In this document: positions 8,285-15,467 of the stretch, piece after piece | Numbering within the stretch: position 1 is the stretch's first letter | Layout of the letters: every line of letters begins with the position of its first letter | Source: Caldora sp. SIO3E6 | GTDB taxonomy: Bacteria > Cyanobacteriota > Cyanobacteriia > Cyanobacteriales > Coleofasciculaceae | NCBI GenBank assembly: GCA_010672185.1 | Contig: JAAHHL010000041.1 | Span: 1-22,717, forward strand | Length of the DNA stretch: 22,717 nt | Direction: 5' to 3' | Notes under the pieces: model-generated | What the model was told of the DNA's origin: nothing | Database searches by the model: none | What the model saw: only the letters and a program-made list of their open reading frames with translations | Position numbers and translations under genes: made by a program

Positions 8285-9076
8285 TTAAGCAAATCCTTTC
8301 TCGTAGCCTCCCCTAGTGCCTGTGTAGAACTGCCCATCCTCCCATTTAATCCCCTTCACTTTGCACTTAGGGGATACCCTCTTATTTTTTAGAACTGCTT
8401 CCTCTTGCACATTTGCGAAGTTAGAGAGTTGTTGCCAAACATTGTGGTAATGCTCTTTGATTGAACTATCATGCTTCGCTAAACTCTTTGTGATCCCCAG
8501 CAAAAAAGGGAGCCAATAGAAATCATTTCCAGTCTTTAACCCGGCTCTGTGTCTCTGTTTGGGGGTAAGAGGTTTTTCCTCCCCCTGGCTGACATAGATT
8601 CTCATTTGAGAGCGCAACAGCTTTGCTCTCTCAATAGCATTTTTTGTTGAAAATTTGTAACCTTCCGCTGCTCGAATAAGTTGCCCATCGAAATGCTCTT
8701 TAAATATCTCAAGGAAGAGATGGCGCTCTGTTTCTAGACATGGGTCAGAGATATCTTCTGTAAAGGCTTTTATGTCCTCCCAGCTAACTTGGACTAGGGC
8801 AAAAATAGCCTCAAAAACATTAGTTTGAGTCTCAAAGAGGGAGCGTTCAAAGTCGTTAATTTTCCCTTGGTTTTCTGCTCTCCGGAGCGGGTTGCCTCCC
8901 CCTCCCGCGAACCTTGCCTTAAGAGATTTTCCTAGAAGCTGAGCATCTCCCTTGAGCATCCAATACTTGATGGTTAAATCGTGGGAGCGGCGGTATCGCT
9001 TCCATATTCTATGAGTTGGCAATTTCTGGCAGAAACTATCAATCTCTCCTGCTAACTTCTCTTTGTCTGTTGACAT
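8285..9076 (-). CDS. Protein of unknown function
   Basis: This 263-residue, basic, mostly helical protein is not recognised. Near residue 55 it has a glycine run (FAGGGGNPLRR), and a long helical middle contains many aromatic residues. The tail is basic, with KCKVKGIKWEDGQFYTG and a terminal GTRGGYEKG. There is no signal peptide or membrane helix. The ATG at 9076 has a good ribbon-binding context (AGAGG about 6 nt upstream), and a TTGACA hexamer lies further upstream, so it probably has its own promoter. It lies between the rep operon and the Uma2 gene on the same strand. The glycine- and arginine-rich ends would suit nucleic-acid contact, but that is a guess. Confidence 0.7.
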   Translation of the reverse strand: MSTDKEKLAGEIDSFCQKLPTHRIWKRYRRSHDLTIKYWMLKGDAQLLGKSLKARFAGGGGNPLRRAENQGKINDFERSLFETQTNVFEAIFALVQVSWEDIKAFTEDISDPCLETERHLFLEIFKEHFDGQLIRAAEGYKFSTKNAIERAKLLRSQMRIYVSQGEEKPLTPKQRHRAGLKTGNDFYWLPFLLGITKSLAKHDSSIKEHYHNVWQQLSNFANVQEEAVLKNKRVSPKCKVKGIKWEDGQFYTGTRGGYEKGFA

Positions 9077-9103
9077 TAATACCTCTTTTTTTGTCAGAAA
9101 AAT

Positions 9104-9132
9104 TTAGAGACTGCTAGAGAATCTTGTGTCAA
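9104..9132 (-). promoter_or_regulatory. Candidate promoter of the 263-residue protein
   Basis: A consensus -35 TTGACA lies at 9132-9127 (minus strand). At 17-18 bp spacing the -10 would be CTCTAA or TCTAAA, a weak match. The site is 28 bp upstream of the start codon. Confidence 0.3.
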
Positions 9133-9167
9133 GTTTAATGTTCTAGACAAAAAACTTTGCTGTAGTC

Positions 9168-9746
9168 TCACCTCGCCTCCAAAACCTGTTCAGCAGTCAG
9201 CTCCAGTTCAGGAAAAATCCGAGAAACAATCCGCTGGCTACCCGTGAACTCAGTTGCCTGATACCTACCATTGACCAACACCAGTACAGTTACTGACCGT
9301 GCCTGGGGGTCAACAATCCAGTATTCAGGAATGCCCCGCTCCTGGTACTGTTGTACTTTATCAGTGTAGTCCCTCTGGTAGTTCTTATCCTTTTGGCTTT
9401 TGTAAGGGCTGACCACCTCAACAACTAACTGTGGGGGTGGCATATCGAGGGTGATAGTTTGCCGCTTCCTGGTCAACTCAAGGTGTTCAGGGCGTAACAC
9501 AACTAAATCAGGGAAACGATTTTGCGTTTTACCTAAAACTTGTAATTCGTAGCGATCAACTTTGACTAAGCGGCGCTTGATGAATTGAGTAAACTCATCC
9601 CTTAACCAGTCAGCTATCCAGCCATTTTCTTCACTTTCTGGGGGCATTGGTCTCAGCTCCCCGTCAAATACTTCATAGCGGTTATCAGTGCCATCGTCAT
9701 ATTCGAGATATTGCTCAAAGGTCAGTTTTACTGGTGTGCGGGTCAT
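9168..9746 (-). CDS. Uma2 family endonuclease
   Basis: This 192-residue protein belongs to the Uma2 (DUF820) family of PD-(D/E)XK-fold nucleases that is greatly expanded in cyanobacteria. The diagnostic blocks are present in order: the N-terminal TFEQYLEYDDGTDNRYEVFDG, shown here as TFEQYLEY then RYEVFDGEL, NRFPDLVVLRP with the metal-binding Asp at about 79, PPQLVVEVVSP with the Glu at about 110, the DYTDKVQQYQ lysine region, and GIPEYWIVDP. Length is normal for the family. Physiological substrates are mostly unknown, and many copies sit on mobile DNA. The start has an AGGGAG ribosome-binding site inside the end of the overlapping 50-residue gene, so translation is probably coupled. Confidence 0.9.
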   Translation of the reverse strand: MTRTPVKLTFEQYLEYDDGTDNRYEVFDGELRPMPPESEENGWIADWLRDEFTQFIKRRLVKVDRYELQVLGKTQNRFPDLVVLRPEHLELTRKRQTITLDMPPPQLVVEVVSPYKSQKDKNYQRDYTDKVQQYQERGIPEYWIVDPQARSVTVLVLVNGRYQATEFTGSQRIVSRIFPELELTAEQVLEAR

Positions 9747-9867
9747 TTACTTTCTCCCTGTCTGTGGATTCAGCAAGTAATTCTTTAGCCCAGTCTGGGT
9801 GAGCCTTCATCCATGAGAGCCATTGGGTTAACAGTTGCTCATGGCTTACCGGGGTTGCTTCAGTCAT
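9715..9867 (-). CDS. Small protein overlapping and preceding Uma2
   Basis: This 50-residue frame begins MTEATPVSHEQLLTQWLSWM and continues with an amphipathic, Trp-rich helix (KAHPDWAKELLAES). It overlaps the Uma2 start by 32 bp and contains the Uma2 ribosome-binding site. An AGGT lies just before its ATG. The composition is convincingly protein-like. Its tight coupling suggests a partner or regulator of the nuclease; that is inference, since I do not recognise the family. Confidence 0.55.
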   Translation of the reverse strand: MTEATPVSHEQLLTQWLSWMKAHPDWAKELLAESTDREKVNDPHTSKTDL

Positions 9868-9870
9868 TAC

Positions 9871-9924
9871 CTAGCAATGAACCCCAAAATCTACATTCAA
9901 GGCTTTTTCGATACGCCTAAGGTG
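9871..9924 (-). pseudogene. Degenerate copy of the XRE regulator 3' end
   Basis: Translation gives HLRRIEKALNVDFGVHC and a stop, closely matching the end of the adjacent regulator (TLRSIEKVLGVDFGVS). It begins one base after the end of that gene. It looks like the remnant of a second, related regulator or of a partial tandem duplication. Confidence 0.55.
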
Positions 9925-9925
9925 T

Positions 9926-10228
9926 CTAATCTGGTAGGCTCACACCGAAATCAACCCCTAAGACTTTCTCTATACTTCTAAGTGTCTCTTCAGAGATAGA
10001 GTCGCGTTTTTCCTGCTCGATCTGATACCAGTAACTTATCGATATCTTGGCCAACGTTGCAAGTAGTTGTACTGAACGAGGGTCTTGTTCCCGTGCTTTT
10101 TTGATTTTTTGACCTAACTCAGGTACTTGAATTCTAATCTGCTTGAACACTTCCATTTGGGATAGGTGTCTACAACCATCCATTCTACTGGCATTTAAAC
10201 TACTCAGGGTGAGCCACACAGCATTCAT
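9926..10228 (-). CDS. XRE-type helix-turn-helix regulator
   Basis: This is a protein of up to 100 residues whose second half is a Cro/C1 (XRE) helix-turn-helix domain. It runs from about residue 38 (LGQKIKKAREQDPRSVQLLA) through the recognition region KISISYWYQIEQEKR to ETLRSIEKVLGVDFG. The first 15-24 residues are unlike the family, so the real start may be Met16 or Met25. No clear ribosome-binding site favours any of the three. It is divergent from the 10501 operon, and an 8-bp inverted repeat lies directly upstream. It therefore probably represses itself and perhaps the divergent operon. Confidence 0.75.
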   Translation of the reverse strand: MNAVWLTLSSLNASRMDGCRHLSQMEVFKQIRIQVPELGQKIKKAREQDPRSVQLLATLAKISISYWYQIEQEKRDSISEETLRSIEKVLGVDFGVSLPD

Positions 10229-10246
10229 TTTTGTTTTATTGTACTC

Positions 10247-10289
10247 ATAGTGTTGTTATTTTTGTTGTGTACTGTTAGTATAACACTAT
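10247..10289. promoter_or_regulatory. Inverted-repeat operator at the XRE promoter
   Basis: ATAGTGTT (10247-10254) and AACACTAT (10282-10289) form a perfect 8-bp inverted repeat with a 27-bp spacer. A TATACT -10-like hexamer for the minus-strand regulator (10282-10277) overlaps the right arm. This is the arrangement expected for autoregulation. Confidence 0.5.
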
Positions 10290-10500
10290 CAGCGCAAGAT
10301 TGCACAGTCTTCAAAAAGCTGTAAGCCTTGTTGCTCAGTAGGTGCGCGGTGCTGCGAGGGACTCAGTATTGAATCAGTCCACAACTGCTGTAACGCGCAC
10401 TTACAACTCAACACAAGCAATCAACACGCATCTGCAATTAAACCGTGCAATGCCATCGTGCCTTGAACCGGTTGCAAAATTCAGTTAAGCAACATGCAAC
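10290..10500. other. Leader region of the plus-strand operon
   Basis: No gene is visible. The stretch is rich in TGCAA/TTGCA and GCAAC words (for example near 10300, 10433, 10446, 10474 and 10491). It also contains a GGACT/AGTCC dyad near 10358-10381. The operon promoter should lie here but was not pinned down. Confidence 0.3.
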
Positions 10501-10929
10501 ATGGGAGCCCAAATAGACGAGCCAAGAATTTTCTACGAAAGAGCTGTAGGTAAAAGGGTTAGTGATTCCCACTGGACGGCGGTCAAAAAACGTCTCACCG
10601 ACCAAGGATTGATGGTCAATGAGGATAACGTTCTTTTCTACGCAAAACTCAAGAAGTTAATTCCACGGGCTACAGGAATCCAAAAAGCTTTAGAAGCCTA
10701 CAACAAAGCTGAAAAACTGTTAGTTTCGCCTAACAAGATTTCGGGATTAGAAGTGCTGGGTATCCTTGCTAGCCAAGGTATTAATCCTCACAAAGGGACA
10801 ATTTCTAGATGGTTTTCACCTGTGGGTGGATTCCGCAAGACTCGATTTTACTTACCCGAAAAATTAATCCCAGTACTGACGAAAGCTTTTATCTATAAAG
10901 CATCAAACACAATCAAATTAGGAGCCTAA
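10501..10929 (+). CDS. Small probable DNA-binding protein, first gene of the operon
   Basis: This 142-residue basic protein is not assigned to a family. The first half is helical (ERAVGKRVSDSHWTAVKKRL), and the second contains a helix-turn-helix-like segment, LEVLGILASQGINPHKGTIS followed by RWFSP, around residues 83-108. The tail is basic. It opens the compact plus-strand gene cluster and is divergent from the XRE regulator, so a regulatory or DNA-organising role is plausible. The ATG has no strong ribosome-binding site. The next gene starts 2 bp after its stop, with an AGGAG site lying within its last codons, which suggests coupled translation. Confidence 0.65.
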   Translation: MGAQIDEPRIFYERAVGKRVSDSHWTAVKKRLTDQGLMVNEDNVLFYAKLKKLIPRATGIQKALEAYNKAEKLLVSPNKISGLEVLGILASQGINPHKGTISRWFSPVGGFRKTRFYLPEKLIPVLTKAFIYKASNTIKLGA

Positions 10930-10931
10930 TC

Positions 10932-11588
10932 ATGGACAAATTCATCAAGCGTATCCAATCCCGTGTATCCCGTCAAGGAATCAAAGTTACAAAAGACCAA
11001 GTACGAGCCGTTTACTCGGAATTAGTAGAAAAACTAGAAACTCCTACTGAACAAGAGATTCAGGCAGTAACAGAACTGCTTTGCTCACAAAAGCAGGAGG
11101 TAGAAAACAACTCTATCACACCACTAGAAACACAAGAATCAATCCAGGAAATACCTCAAGAAACCATGCTGCAAGCACAGCCCCAAGCACAGCATCATAA
11201 TAATCAACTAGCTACTACCAACCAATCAGCAATTCAACAAACCTCAGATGACCAATCAGCCATCACTCAGGAGGCAATCAAGCAAGCTGTAGAGCAACAG
11301 TTTGGCGGTCAAAATGTAGCTACCAAAACTGCAATCTTGAACTACGTTGCTCAAGACACTTTTTCAACCGCACAAGAGCTACAATCTTCACTGAATAAGC
11401 TACGCAACATGAGGCTTGATATCCTCATGAAGCTCATTTCTGACCATAACAAATCCTCTGATAGTGACGAGTCCCTACTCAAGCAAGCATTGCTCACTGC
11501 CACCGCCAAAAGGCAACAGGAGACTCAGGATTTTTTCGACAACTTCGAGACTCAAATGAGCGACATGAGAGCAGCATTCGGGATTTAA
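10932..11588 (+). CDS. Gln-rich helical protein, apparently cut short by a frame break
   Basis: This is 218 residues. The N-terminus (1-50) is helical and basic, residues 50-115 form a Gln/Thr/Ser-rich linker, and residues 120-215 are helical (GGQNVATKTAILNYVAQDTF, and ATAKRQQETQDFFDNFETQM). No family is recognised. The AGGAG ribosome-binding site is 8 nt before the ATG. The frame ends at RAAFGI, but reading on in the -1 frame from codon TTC (11577-11579) gives RDLIGTLSSDNRAKMLALLK and continues open to 11794. The ancestral protein was therefore probably about 290 residues. The break may be a mutation, a sequencing error or programmed frameshifting. Confidence 0.7.
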   Translation: MDKFIKRIQSRVSRQGIKVTKDQVRAVYSELVEKLETPTEQEIQAVTELLCSQKQEVENNSITPLETQESIQEIPQETMLQAQPQAQHHNNQLATTNQSAIQQTSDDQSAITQEAIKQAVEQQFGGQNVATKTAILNYVAQDTFSTAQELQSSLNKLRNMRLDILMKLISDHNKSSDSDESLLKQALLTATAKRQQETQDFFDNFETQMSDMRAAFGI

Positions 11589-11620
11589 TTGGTACTCTTT
11601 CTAGTGATAATAGGGCTAAA

Positions 11621-11794
11621 ATGCTAGCCCTACTGAAAGAGGTTCAAACAACTGAAACAGAGGAAAAATCAACCGTGCTAGCTACTTTAACGAAATTCTG
11701 GAATTTTTTGAATAAGCCTTTATTTGAGGGCTGGGAATTGGATTCAGAATTTTCAGAAATCATGCGTCTCTCGCTGCAACAACTCACCCTTTGA
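11621..11794 (+). CDS. Small downstream frame, or the C-terminal part of the preceding gene
   Basis: From the ATG at 11621 this reads 57 residues, beginning MLALLKEVQTTETEEK and containing TKFWNFLNKPLFEGWELDS. The same frame is open upstream to 11579, where it joins naturally onto the preceding protein by a -1 shift. An AGGG lies 6 nt before the ATG, so separate translation is possible. Either it is an independent small gene or it is the detached C-terminus of the 10932 gene. Composition is clearly protein-like. No function is known. Confidence 0.5.
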   Translation: MLALLKEVQTTETEEKSTVLATLTKFWNFLNKPLFEGWELDSEFSEIMRLSLQQLTL

Positions 11795-11807
11795 GGGAGA
11801 AAAATAA

Positions 11808-11888
11808 ATGACTCAGTTGCTCATTGAAATTACTGCTTGGATTACAGCTTTTGAATTAATCGCACACTTAGTTCTGGAGGCATCATGA
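11808..11888 (+). CDS. 26-residue hydrophobic peptide
   Basis: This very short frame encodes MTQLLIEITAWITAFELIAH and six more residues, nearly all one hydrophobic helix that could span the membrane. A GAGGGAGA ribosome-binding site precedes it. Its stop overlaps the next start as ATGA, and it holds the GGAGG site for that gene. It may be a small membrane peptide or a leader for coupled translation. Confidence 0.5.
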   Translation: MTQLLIEITAWITAFELIAHLVLEAS

Positions 11889-12193
11889 ATTTCGACGAAT
11901 ACCAACAACAAACAGAGGGAACTTTTCAAGCACCCCCTAGCCTTGAAGCTCGTCTAAGCTATCTTACATGGGCACTAGGAGTATCAGCGAAAGCTGGTGA
12001 GTTAACTTGGCGAGTCACCGAGCTTATCAATCACGAAGATGGGATTTTAGATTATCAAAGTTCAATTCAAATCACAGAAACAATGGGATTTTTGCTGTGG
12101 AATATGGCGCGTCTAGCTTCAGAATTTGGGATTGAATTGAATGACATTGCCGTATCGAACCTGCAAAGAATATCTAATCTGAATAACCCTTAA
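11885..12193 (+). CDS. MazG-like-fold protein with altered catalytic residues
   Basis: This 102-residue protein resembles MazG-type nucleotide pyrophosphohydrolases. The segment GVSAKAGELTWRVTEL (about 33-48) corresponds to the first metal-binding helix, and ETMGFLLWNMARLASEFGIE (about 65-84) to the family's ELGDVLWYLA-like helix, followed by LNDIAVSNLQRI. Several acidic residues of the family motif are changed: the conserved Asp of ELGD is Gly here, and the first helix has TWR in place of acids. Catalysis is therefore doubtful, and it may be a structural or ligand-binding derivative. It has a strong GGAGG ribosome-binding site and overlaps the preceding peptide and the following frame. The family call is moderate and from memory. 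Confidence 0.6.
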   Translation: MNFDEYQQQTEGTFQAPPSLEARLSYLTWALGVSAKAGELTWRVTELINHEDGILDYQSSIQITETMGFLLWNMARLASEFGIELNDIAVSNLQRISNLNNP

Positions 12194-12438
12194 TGGAGAG
12201 TAGCGCTCTCCCCGTCCAAAGTTTGAGCGCTACCCCCAAATACCAACAGTCCCAAGGCATAAGGCAACCCCAAGACAAATCAATTATGACACAAACCACC
12301 ACAGCGCAAGATTTCGAGCCGTTACCCACTTACCAGCAAACCAAAACCAGTAACGAAAGCTGGATAGCTGTAGCCACTGTCAAATCGGAAGCTGATGGGA
12401 CTACTACCCAGCGCTTACAAATTATCAGCAAGCGATAG
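12193..12438 (+). CDS. Small protein of unknown function
   Basis: The frame starts at an ATG overlapping the previous stop (TAATG), giving 81 residues. The first 31 are low in protein character and lie over a 9-bp hairpin, so the true start may be Met32 at 12286 (MTQTTTAQDFEPLPTYQQ), giving 50 residues. The C-terminus, SWIAVATVKSEADGTTTQRL, looks like a short beta-rich unit. The family is not recognised. A hairpin follows its stop. Confidence 0.5.
   Translation: MESSALPVQSLSATPKYQQSQGIRQPQDKSIMTQTTTAQDFEPLPTYQQTKTSNESWIAVATVKSEADGTTTQRLQIISKR
12200..12233 (+). promoter_or_regulatory. 9-bp inverted repeat over the start of the small gene
   Basis: GTAGCGCTC (12200-12208) and GAGCGCTAC (12225-12233) are perfect complements with a 16-nt loop. 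In RNA this forms a stable hairpin just inside the TAATG-coupled start. That favours the downstream start at 12286, or control of translation. No T-run follows. Confidence 0.45.
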
Positions 12439-12445
12439 AGTCAGT

Positions 12446-12466
12446 AGCCGGGTGCAACTCCCGGCT
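12446..12466 (+). terminator. GC-rich hairpin between operon genes (possible attenuator)
   Basis: AGCCGGG and CCCGGCT form a 7-bp stem with a 7-nt loop, 7 bp after the stop of one gene and 7 bp before the start of the next. Only TTATT follows, so it is at most a weak terminator. It may instead be an mRNA-processing or stability element that sets different expression levels within the operon. Confidence 0.4.
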
Positions 12467-12473
12467 TATTGCT

Positions 12474-12659
12474 ATGGAAGAAGAAGCCACTTTCCAGGTA
12501 AATGAAGCCCAAGTAGAAGAAACATTTGAACAGTTTGATTTTGATGATTACCTATTGGATTTACTCGAAACTGTAGACGACAAACAACAGAAACTGCAAG
12601 TATTACACGGTGTTTTTCAGCATAAATCGGAGGAATTAAAATGCCAAGACCTAGCCTAA
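12474..12659 (+). CDS. Small acidic protein
   Basis: This 61-residue, strongly acidic protein runs from MEEEATFQVNEAQVEETFEQ through DFDDYLLDLLETVDDKQQKL to a short mixed tail. It contrasts with the very basic N-terminus of the next protein, whose start overlaps its end by 19 bp. An acidic-basic partner pair is conceivable. No family is recognised. The ATG lies just after a GC-rich hairpin and lacks a clear ribosome-binding site. Confidence 0.55.
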   Translation: MEEEATFQVNEAQVEETFEQFDFDDYLLDLLETVDDKQQKLQVLHGVFQHKSEELKCQDLA

Positions 12660-13327
12660 GTAGAAATGCTTCACAGCGTAGAGGTAAATCTCTAGCTAAG
12701 AAAACCGTAGGCGCTGCTAAGAGTGCCACAAAAACAGCATCTAACCTGGTTGATAAAGCTAAATCAACAGTACAAAAAGCAACATCGGACGTTGATAATC
12801 TCGCTCTAGAATTTACTTCTCCAAGCGAGGTAGAAGGGCAGTTGCCGCAATTTAACTCGGAACAATACAAAGTTAGTGACCCTCTGAAACCTTCTGAAGC
12901 AATACCTCAAGTAACGCAAGCTGAATTTGTATCAGCTAGTAGGATTTATGACGGTGGTATGAGAGCGCTTCAATTGACTGGGAAAGCTTTTGATTTAGCC
13001 AACCAGCGATTCCAAGTTGAAGGTAAAAAGGCTAAAGCTTTTGGCGCTGGAGTCCAAGCGGCTACAGCATTTGAGAAAGTTAAAGGTGACCTTAGCGACT
13101 ATCAAATTCAGTTACAAACTAATCAGCAAAAATCTACTGAACTGGGGACGGCGAAATTACGCACTACTACAGCTCAATCAATCGCAGAAGAAACAGCGAA
13201 AGAAATGAATGAAAAATTAGCTCAAGCTCAAGCTAGTGCTGAATTAGCAGCTTTGCAGACTCAGGAGAAACAAACCAAATTAGCTGAATTCAAACTACTA
13301 CTAACCCCTCAGGTAACTAAGCAATGA
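12641..13327 (+). CDS. Basic, helical, coiled-coil protein
   Basis: The first ~45 of 228 residues are rich in Lys, Arg, Ala and Ser (RNASQRRGKSLAKKTVGAAK), like a histone-type DNA-binding tail. Residues 95-225 are predicted helical, Ala/Gln/Glu-rich and coiled-coil-like (EETAKEMNEKLAQAQASAEL). No family is recognised. A GAGGAA ribosome-binding site precedes the ATG. The stop overlaps the ATPase start as ATGA, so the two are translationally coupled and probably work together, perhaps as a DNA-binding or scaffold subunit of the membrane ATPase. The second half is fairly repetitive. A membrane segment is not evident. Confidence 0.65.
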   Translation: MPRPSLSRNASQRRGKSLAKKTVGAAKSATKTASNLVDKAKSTVQKATSDVDNLALEFTSPSEVEGQLPQFNSEQYKVSDPLKPSEAIPQVTQAEFVSASRIYDGGMRALQLTGKAFDLANQRFQVEGKKAKAFGAGVQAATAFEKVKGDLSDYQIQLQTNQQKSTELGTAKLRTTTAQSIAEETAKEMNEKLAQAQASAELAALQTQEKQTKLAEFKLLLTPQVTKQ

Positions 13328-15465
13328 GAAAACAGATAATCATTGGTGGATTAACTGGATTCAGCTTAACTGTTTTAGCACTAACAACCGGACTGCTCAA
13401 GCCTACAGTTAAGCTGGTAGCTTTGAGCAGTCTGGGGATTATCCCAGTTAGCATAGCAGTTAGTGAAAGTATCCACCGTAAAGCCAATAGGAAAGTTGAG
13501 AAGTTAACTAATTCCTTAAGTGAGGCCAAAGCTAAAGTGAAGCAGTTAGAGGCTGTTCAGGAGGACAACGGTAAGCTCTCTCAAAGTTTGAAGGATTTAC
13601 AGTTTAATTTGACCAACAGTCAGAATGCTTTATTCCATCTGGAAGCTGAGTATAAGAAACTGCAATCCTCATATCAAATTCAGAGCGCCCACTGTGAGGA
13701 ATTACAAGTCAAGTCAAAAAATCTAACATCCCAGTTAGAGGAATATGAGGTGACCTATTCAGATGAGTTGGAGCGTGAAATCAAGCTAGGGATCTCAGAA
13801 TACACCACTAAAGATAGAGAAGCGCTCAAGGCTAAGTACAGAGCAATTCTGGAAGAAGGCGAGGCTATTTATCAGGAAGCTCTGGAAGTTAGTGAGAAGT
13901 ATAAGGCTTGGGCTCATGAGGTTGCTAAGCGTCACGTCGAGCGCAAAAATTACATACTAGGGCTCACAGGTGAGTTCAATAAGAGGATTGGGGAAGCTCA
14001 AGGAGCTTGGGATACTGAACGAGGGCACTTGCTCACCCAGATTGAAGCTCTCAATGAGAAAGTGGCAAGGCTCCAGCAAGAATTAGCCGGAGATTTAATT
14101 GAACCTGAGTATGGTCAGTTCGGTTACTCAGTAGAGGGAAAGATAGCCAATGATATAGCCCGTTGGTGTTGGGATAACTTGCAAGTCCCCTTGTCCGTCA
14201 AAGGCTACCAGAAGCGTTCAGACGGGACTGTAGACACTGGATATGGTTACAGTAACTCAACCCCAATAGAAGCGCTCTTACGGGATTTACAGAAGCACTC
14301 AGATAACATTGCTAGAAGCCTAGGTATCCACAAAATCGTAAACGTCCGCAAACTTGAGATAGCTGATTTATTGGTTCTCAGCTTCCGTCGTGAGCCAGCA
14401 ATCAAAGAAGATGACCTCAAGCGATTATTGACTCCAATAGACAAACTAGCTACTCAAGTAATCCGAGAAATGTCTCGTAAGGGAACTGTGAGAATCATGG
14501 GAGCTACTGGGGATGGTAAAGGTGTTTGTGCTCGATACCTCTTATCAAAGATAGTCACTACTCTTTCTTGGTATATCAGGCTTCATGACCCACAACATGG
14601 CAGTGAACAAGACCATTGGGGGATACCTAAGGTTAGTAAGTCTGGGAAAGAACTTAAGCAAGCTCTTTCTTCTATTACTGCTCAAATGAAAGACAGGGAA
14701 GTTACTAAGATTCATTCCCCAGTCACTTTAGACATCCTAGATGAGATTGACACCCAGTTAGAGAAGGAAGATAAAGGACAGTTCCTCAACCTAATTTCTC
14801 GAATTCGTCACTTGGGAATGAAGCTAATCTTGATTGGTCAAAACCCCAAAGTATCTAGAGCTGGTTTTCAATGGTCAGACATGGCTCAAATGATAGCTTT
14901 CTATCAAGGTTCTAGTTCCTTAGATGCCATCAAAAATAATCCAGCCTTAGAACTAAAGAAGGATATCTTACTCAAGCAATACAATGAGATATCGAGTGTG
15001 TTTGAAGCCAAGAATGAGTGGCTTGATGACCACAAGAAACACTACTTTGGTCTTTGTGTGATTCCTGGAAAGAATCCACAGTGGTATGAACTACCTATAG
15101 CAGACGAAATCGAAATTGATAGGGATTTACCAATAATCGGTAAAAAGTTTGAAATTACTGTTAGTAATCAGGAGTTTGTAGAAAGACAATATAGCGCCAA
15201 AGTAGAGCCGTCCGTAGTGGCTGAGGGTTGCCAAGAGCCAAATAGTGGCAAAGCTGAAATCATTACACAGCAAGAGATGGCAAGGAATTCTGCCCCCCCG
15301 TCCGTAATCTCCCATGTAGGGGGTAGCGCCAAGAGTTGCCATACCGCCAAAACTATCTGTAAAAAACATCCAGGTGTGGAATTGAGACAGGGAAAAGATG
15401 GACGCTACTATTGTCCAGGATGTAAGAAGAAACTGCGTAAGGATGAGCTAACAGTGGAGATATAG
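13324..15465 (+). CDS. Membrane-anchored coiled-coil FtsK/HerA-like ATPase
   Basis: This 713-residue protein has two hydrophobic helices at about 6-24 and 29-46, a long coiled coil (about 55-255), a P-loop ATPase domain (about 370-590) and a C-terminal zinc ribbon (C679, H682, C697, C700). The P-loop is GATGDGKG at 393-400, with Gly where Ser/Thr normally binds Mg-ATP. The Walker B region is TLDILDEID (D473, E474), and LILIGQNPK at 501-509 is sensor-like. This layout recalls FtsK/HerA/TraD-type DNA-pumping ATPases, which move DNA through or along membranes in segregation, conjugation or packaging. The assignment to that superfamily is from motifs and moderate. It is coupled to the basic coiled-coil gene upstream (ATGA overlap) and to the GIY-YIG gene downstream (2-bp gap). 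It is the likely motor of this operon. Confidence 0.75.
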   Translation: MRKQIIIGGLTGFSLTVLALTTGLLKPTVKLVALSSLGIIPVSIAVSESIHRKANRKVEKLTNSLSEAKAKVKQLEAVQEDNGKLSQSLKDLQFNLTNSQNALFHLEAEYKKLQSSYQIQSAHCEELQVKSKNLTSQLEEYEVTYSDELEREIKLGISEYTTKDREALKAKYRAILEEGEAIYQEALEVSEKYKAWAHEVAKRHVERKNYILGLTGEFNKRIGEAQGAWDTERGHLLTQIEALNEKVARLQQELAGDLIEPEYGQFGYSVEGKIANDIARWCWDNLQVPLSVKGYQKRSDGTVDTGYGYSNSTPIEALLRDLQKHSDNIARSLGIHKIVNVRKLEIADLLVLSFRREPAIKEDDLKRLLTPIDKLATQVIREMSRKGTVRIMGATGDGKGVCARYLLSKIVTTLSWYIRLHDPQHGSEQDHWGIPKVSKSGKELKQALSSITAQMKDREVTKIHSPVTLDILDEIDTQLEKEDKGQFLNLISRIRHLGMKLILIGQNPKVSRAGFQWSDMAQMIAFYQGSSSLDAIKNNPALELKKDILLKQYNEISSVFEAKNEWLDDHKKHYFGLCVIPGKNPQWYELPIADEIEIDRDLPIIGKKFEITVSNQEFVERQYSAKVEPSVVAEGCQEPNSGKAEIITQQEMARNSAPPSVISHVGGSAKSCHTAKTICKKHPGVELRQGKDGRYYCPGCKKKLRKDELTVEI

Positions 15466-15467
15466 AT

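Noticed and set aside
12472..12870. Minus-strand 132-codon frame
   Set aside because: It lies opposite two well-packed operon genes that have coupled starts and typical composition; it is a shadow frame.
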